Source: Gammaproteobacteria bacterium
GTDB lineage: Bacteria > Pseudomonadota > Alphaproteobacteria > UBA828
Direction of reading: 5' to 3'
Length of the DNA: 9,381 bases
Assembly: GCA_002714015.1 (NCBI GenBank)
Contig: PAWF01000005.1
Location: 23,682-33,062, forward strand
Every line of letters begins with the position of its first letter. Position 1 is the stretch's first letter. This document shows positions 7,676 through 9,381 of the stretch, piece after piece. The translations under genes were made by a program, and so were the position numbers. The notes beneath the pieces were generated by a model that was given only the letters and a program-made list of their open reading frames with translations, ran no database searches and had not been told where the DNA came from.

Positions 7676-8434
7676 TCAAGTTATCTTTGGCACAAGACCT
7701 TCTACTTTTTCAAAATCATTTTTCCCACACCTGTCCGCACCTTTTAATAATAATAATGGATGATGAGACAATACATCCGGAGCAAGAGTACGATCCCAAT
7801 GCGATGTGGTTGGCATCAGCCGCATGGTCATTCCGCGCCGTCTTTTATTGGATCGATTGGGCTGTGAACCATGCATTAGGAAAACATCATGGAAAGAGAT
7901 TTGACCGCGTTCCAGGAGAATCTTTTTAGAATCTTTAACATCAAATTCCGTATCCAACAATTCTTCATGTAACGTCAAATCATCGCTTGGGTTATGTTGA
8001 TGCTGGCTAAGGGTTCTATCCCTGTGCGAACCGGGTATTACCTCTAGGCAGCCATTCTCCTCCGAGGACTCATCGACTGCAACCCACACAGAGCATGTAG
8101 CAAGGGGCCTTATTGGCCAGTACTCCCCGTCCTGATGCCATGGAGTTGCCTTCCCATCGTTAGCTGGCTTGCCAAACAAGCTCATGTTCCAAAGGGCAAT
8201 ATCCGGTCCAATTAACTGCGCCGCCATATCTAAAATGCCAGGGGCGAAACAATAACTCGCGAAACTTATGTCATGGCGCAAAAGAGCAGAGCAATTATCC
8301 CGAAACTCTGGGTTCTCGTCGATAAATAAATTCGTTTTTTCATCTATTGATTCTAAAATATGAGACGGAACTCGGTAATCTGGGACAACATAACCATCGG
8401 TATTATATTTTTGAATTTCTTTTTTGGTTAGCAT
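7676..8434 (-). CDS. Phytanoyl-CoA dioxygenase (PhyH) family Fe(II)/2-oxoglutarate oxygenase
   Basis: Read from the ATG at 8434 this is a 252-residue non-heme iron oxygenase of the PhyH superfamily, which couples 2-oxoglutarate decarboxylation to hydroxylation of a small molecule. The HxD iron pair is in TPWHQDGEYW (His100, Asp102), the distal iron histidine in FLMHGSQPNRS (His188), and the 2-oxoglutarate-binding Arg in the NKRRRGMTMR segment just after. VWVAVDES...NGCLEVIPGSH is a hallmark of the family. An ATG at 8449 would add five residues. The 8434 start is preferred because AAGAGG lies six bases before it, though a weaker purine run also precedes 8449. The substrate is unknown; PhyH proteins act on lipids, quaternary amines, phosphonates and others. 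The PanB-like gene follows 58 bases downstream and tRNA-Leu lies about 84 bases upstream on the same strand. An opposite-strand open frame across its 3' half is a shadow. Confidence 0.9.
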   Translation of the reverse strand: MLTKKEIQKYNTDGYVVPDYRVPSHILESIDEKTNLFIDENPEFRDNCSALLRHDISFASYCFAPGILDMAAQLIGPDIALWNMSLFGKPANDGKATPWHQDGEYWPIRPLATCSVWVAVDESSEENGCLEVIPGSHRDRTLSQHQHNPSDDLTLHEELLDTEFDVKDSKKILLERGQISFHDVFLMHGSQPNRSNKRRRGMTMRLMPTTSHWDRTLAPDVLSHHPLLLLKGADRCGKNDFEKVEGLVPKIT

Positions 8435-8518
8435 AGCGAGCCTCTTCATTTCTCTTTTCCAAGTAATCTAACTCGATGCCCACTTAGATGGAAAACGCAT
8501 TGTTTTATATGGTTTAAA

Positions 8519-8606
8519 TGGTGCCCGCGGCAGGACTTGAACCTGCACGACCATAAAGATCAAGGGATTTTAAGTCCCTTGCGTCTACCAATTCCGCCAC
8601 GCGGGC
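8519..8606 (-). tRNA. tRNA-Leu, anticodon TAA
   Basis: On the - strand a complete type II tRNA folds. The 7-bp acceptor stem GCCCGCG/CGCGGGC spans 8606-8600 with 8529-8523. The D-arm contains AATTGGTAGACGC. The anticodon stem AGGGA/TCCCT carries loop CTTAAAA, anticodon TAA at 8572-8570. A long variable arm and a T-arm with GGTTCAAGTCC follow. The discriminator A and an encoded CCA end (8521-8519) are present. The long variable arm and the anticodon identify leucine (UUA/UUG codons). The phyH gene follows on the same strand with no clear terminator between. No second copy of the tRNA 3' end is seen in the window, so there is no sign of an integrated element here. Confidence 0.97.
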
Positions 8607-8622
8607 CAACTACAAACTCAGC

Positions 8623-8637
8623 TATTGTGACACAATA
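8623..8637. promoter_or_regulatory. Perfect 15-base palindrome over the tRNA-Leu promoter -10
   Basis: TATTGTG-A-CACAATA has two 7-base arms around one central base and covers the candidate -10 and start point of tRNA-Leu. This is where a dimeric repressor would block transcription. No specific regulator is recognised, and an AT-rich palindrome of this size can arise by chance. Confidence 0.35.
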
Positions 8638-8660
8638 TGCTGTCATTGTCTTACACTCAA
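8632..8660 (-). promoter_or_regulatory. Candidate promoter of tRNA-Leu (and possibly phyH)
   Basis: Reading leftward on the - strand, TTGAGT (8660-8655) and TATTGT (8637-8632) are separated by 17 bases. Transcription would begin near 8625, about 19 bases before the mature tRNA 5' end. Each hexamer matches four of six consensus positions. The spacing and location are right; the call is by eye. Confidence 0.45.
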
Positions 8661-8974
8661 GAGCACAATAAAAACATCTCATTACATAGTAAGATTAATG
8701 AAATAAACCTTGTTTTAGTTATAATAAAAACGAATCGCTATGAACATATATTGTAAATTCTGGTATTTTTTTCAATTTTAGGGCTTAAAAAATAATAAAA
8801 AACAAAAATATTTAAAAATTTTTTTTTACCCATAATAAGCATAACTAAAATTACTTTTTTCTATTTGTTTTCAGTTGCTTATACCTTTCTCATAATTACC
8901 CAACTTGTGTCGTAAATTTAAAGACCTAAAGATATTTTTTACAGAAAATGTTGCACAAGTCGAATAATTGCGAG
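8661..8974. other. Very AT-rich intergenic region, no gene seen
   Basis: This stretch separates the tRNA-Leu promoter from the leader of the small membrane protein. It holds A- and T-tracts, including nine T in a row at 8819-8827, which may bend DNA or act as upstream promoter elements. No ORF with a start and ribosome binding site, no tRNA and no clear terminator is seen. The promoter of the downstream gene presumably lies in its right part, but no convincing -35/-10 pair was found. Confidence 0.45.
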
Positions 8975-9024
8975 AGCCTCCGCGCGTTATTTAAGAGATT
9001 TTTAGTCAGTGCTATAAGGAGGCT
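8975..9024 (+). promoter_or_regulatory. Leader able to mask the Shine-Dalgarno sequence of the small membrane protein gene
   Basis: AGCCTCC (8975-8981) is exactly complementary to GGAGGCT (9018-9024), which contains most of the ribosome binding site AAGGAGG (9016-9022). The 7-bp, GC-rich pairing encloses a 36-base loop and would hide the site from the ribosome. The start codon lies just outside at 9029. It could be a translational switch, but no ligand-binding or protein-binding motif is recognised in the loop. Confidence 0.4.
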
Positions 9025-9028
9025 TCAA

Positions 9029-9268
9029 ATGCCTGATGTACTTGATACGGTTAAAAAATGGGTAGGTCAACTAATCGAAGTTGGATTATTACTCGTTGCT
9101 GTTGCTATTGTCGCCCAGATTTTGTTTGGTCGGGACGTTGCGTTCCTACCAGGTGATGTTGTCGGCAATATTATTCGTCTTGTTGATAGTCTCGGTGATA
9201 ATGGCCTAGTAGGTCTAATTGCTGTAGGTGTCGTTATCTGGCTCTTCTGGAGACGTCGTATATCATAG
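9029..9268 (+). CDS. Small two-helix inner-membrane protein of unknown function
   Basis: This 79-residue protein begins MPDVLDTVKKWVGQLIE and has two strongly hydrophobic segments, about residues 17-34 and 59-74. They are joined by a loop with acidic and Gly-rich parts (GRDVAFLPGDVVGN, SLGDNG). It ends in WRRRIS, whose arginines suggest a cytoplasmic C-terminus. With two helices the N-terminus would then also face the cytoplasm. No catalytic motif or named family is recognised. A same-frame ATG at 8948 would give 106 residues, but its extra segment looks non-coding, while ATG 9029 has a perfect AAGGAGG six bases upstream. It stands alone, with an own leader and a strong terminator, which suggests a dedicated and perhaps abundant transcript. 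It may be a subunit or regulator of a larger membrane complex, but nothing in the window identifies a partner. Confidence 0.8.
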   Translation: MPDVLDTVKKWVGQLIEVGLLLVAVAIVAQILFGRDVAFLPGDVVGNIIRLVDSLGDNGLVGLIAVGVVIWLFWRRRIS

Positions 9269-9315
9269 TCGAGTAAATTAGTTTTATGGCATCAATTTAA
9301 GGTGCCTAACAAGGG

Positions 9316-9352
9316 AGGGGAGCGAATCAAATTCGCTCCCCTTCTCTATTTT
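9316..9352 (+). terminator. Rho-independent terminator of the small membrane protein gene
   Basis: The stem 9316-9327 (AGGGGAGCGAAT) pairs perfectly with 9331-9342 (ATTCGCTCCCCT), 12 bp around the loop CAA. A pyrimidine-rich tail ending in ATTTTAT follows. It sits about 47 bases after the stop codon. The strength of the hairpin supports the preceding small gene being a real, separately transcribed unit. Confidence 0.92.
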
Positions 9353-9381
9353 ATCTCAAATAGTTAATCATAAATACTTAA

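Noticed and set aside
7606..7929. A 107-codon + strand open frame opposite the phyH gene
   Set aside because: It overlaps the strongly supported oxygenase gene on the other strand, shows no family features and is best explained as a shadow ORF.
8819..8827. Run of nine T as a phase-variable tract or terminator tail
   Set aside because: It lies in non-coding DNA far from a start codon and has no GC-rich hairpin in front of it, so neither role is supported.
8948..9028. Longer N-terminus for the small membrane protein (start at 8948)
   Set aside because: The extra residues lie over the structured leader, the upstream ATG lacks a ribosome binding site, and ATG 9029 has a perfect one.

Overview
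The window reads as chromosomal DNA from an alphaproteobacterium, probably a free-living, fairly AT-rich and perhaps marine one. The best taxonomic clue is the sequence before umuD: an exact GTTC-N7-GTTC direct repeat, the LexA operator type known from Alphaproteobacteria, rather than the CTGT/ACAG palindrome of enteric bacteria. The set of accessory catabolic genes also fits. The genus cannot be named from this sequence. No phage, transposon, CRISPR array or rRNA is visible.

Layout, left to right. (1) Positions 3-1895, + strand: most of a molybdopterin-guanine-dinucleotide oxidoreductase of the DMSO-reductase superfamily. It is cut at its N-terminus by the window edge and interrupted by a single in-frame TAA at 309-311. 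(2) 1931-3169, - strand: a PLP-dependent class V aminotransferase-fold enzyme of the type usually labelled 'cysteine desulfurase family', but without the catalytic cysteine. (3) 3333-4616, + strand: a metal-dependent amidohydrolase, transcribed divergently from (2) across a 163-base region with candidate promoters and a 9-bp inverted repeat. A strong intrinsic terminator at 4650-4683 closes it. (4) 4969-6638, + strand: a self-contained SOS operon, umuD-umuC (DNA polymerase V), under the LexA box. (5) On the - strand, reading right to left: tRNA-Leu(TAA) at 8606-8519, a PhyH-type Fe(II)/2-oxoglutarate dioxygenase at 8434-7676, then a PanB-fold protein at 7617-6715, probably one co-directional unit. 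(6) 9029-9268, + strand: a 79-residue two-helix membrane protein with a perfect Shine-Dalgarno sequence that can be masked by its own leader, and a textbook terminator.

How the parts relate. The umuDC block is a stress cassette: LexA represses it, activated RecA promotes UmuD self-cleavage, and UmuD'2C performs translesion synthesis. The other enzymes look like small-molecule metabolism of unknown substrate. The oxygenase and PanB-like pair probably act together, but the PanB-like protein lacks, by eye, the magnesium ligands of true ketopantoate hydroxymethyltransferase, so pantothenate synthesis is not supported. Parts of the 6.7-8.6 kb segment are clearly GC-richer than the DNA to its left.

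The items most worth a second look are the PhyH/PanB-like pair, the leader and small membrane protein at the right end, the cysteine-less 'desulfurase', and the lone stop codon in the molybdoenzyme. I do not see a demonstrably new multi-gene system.
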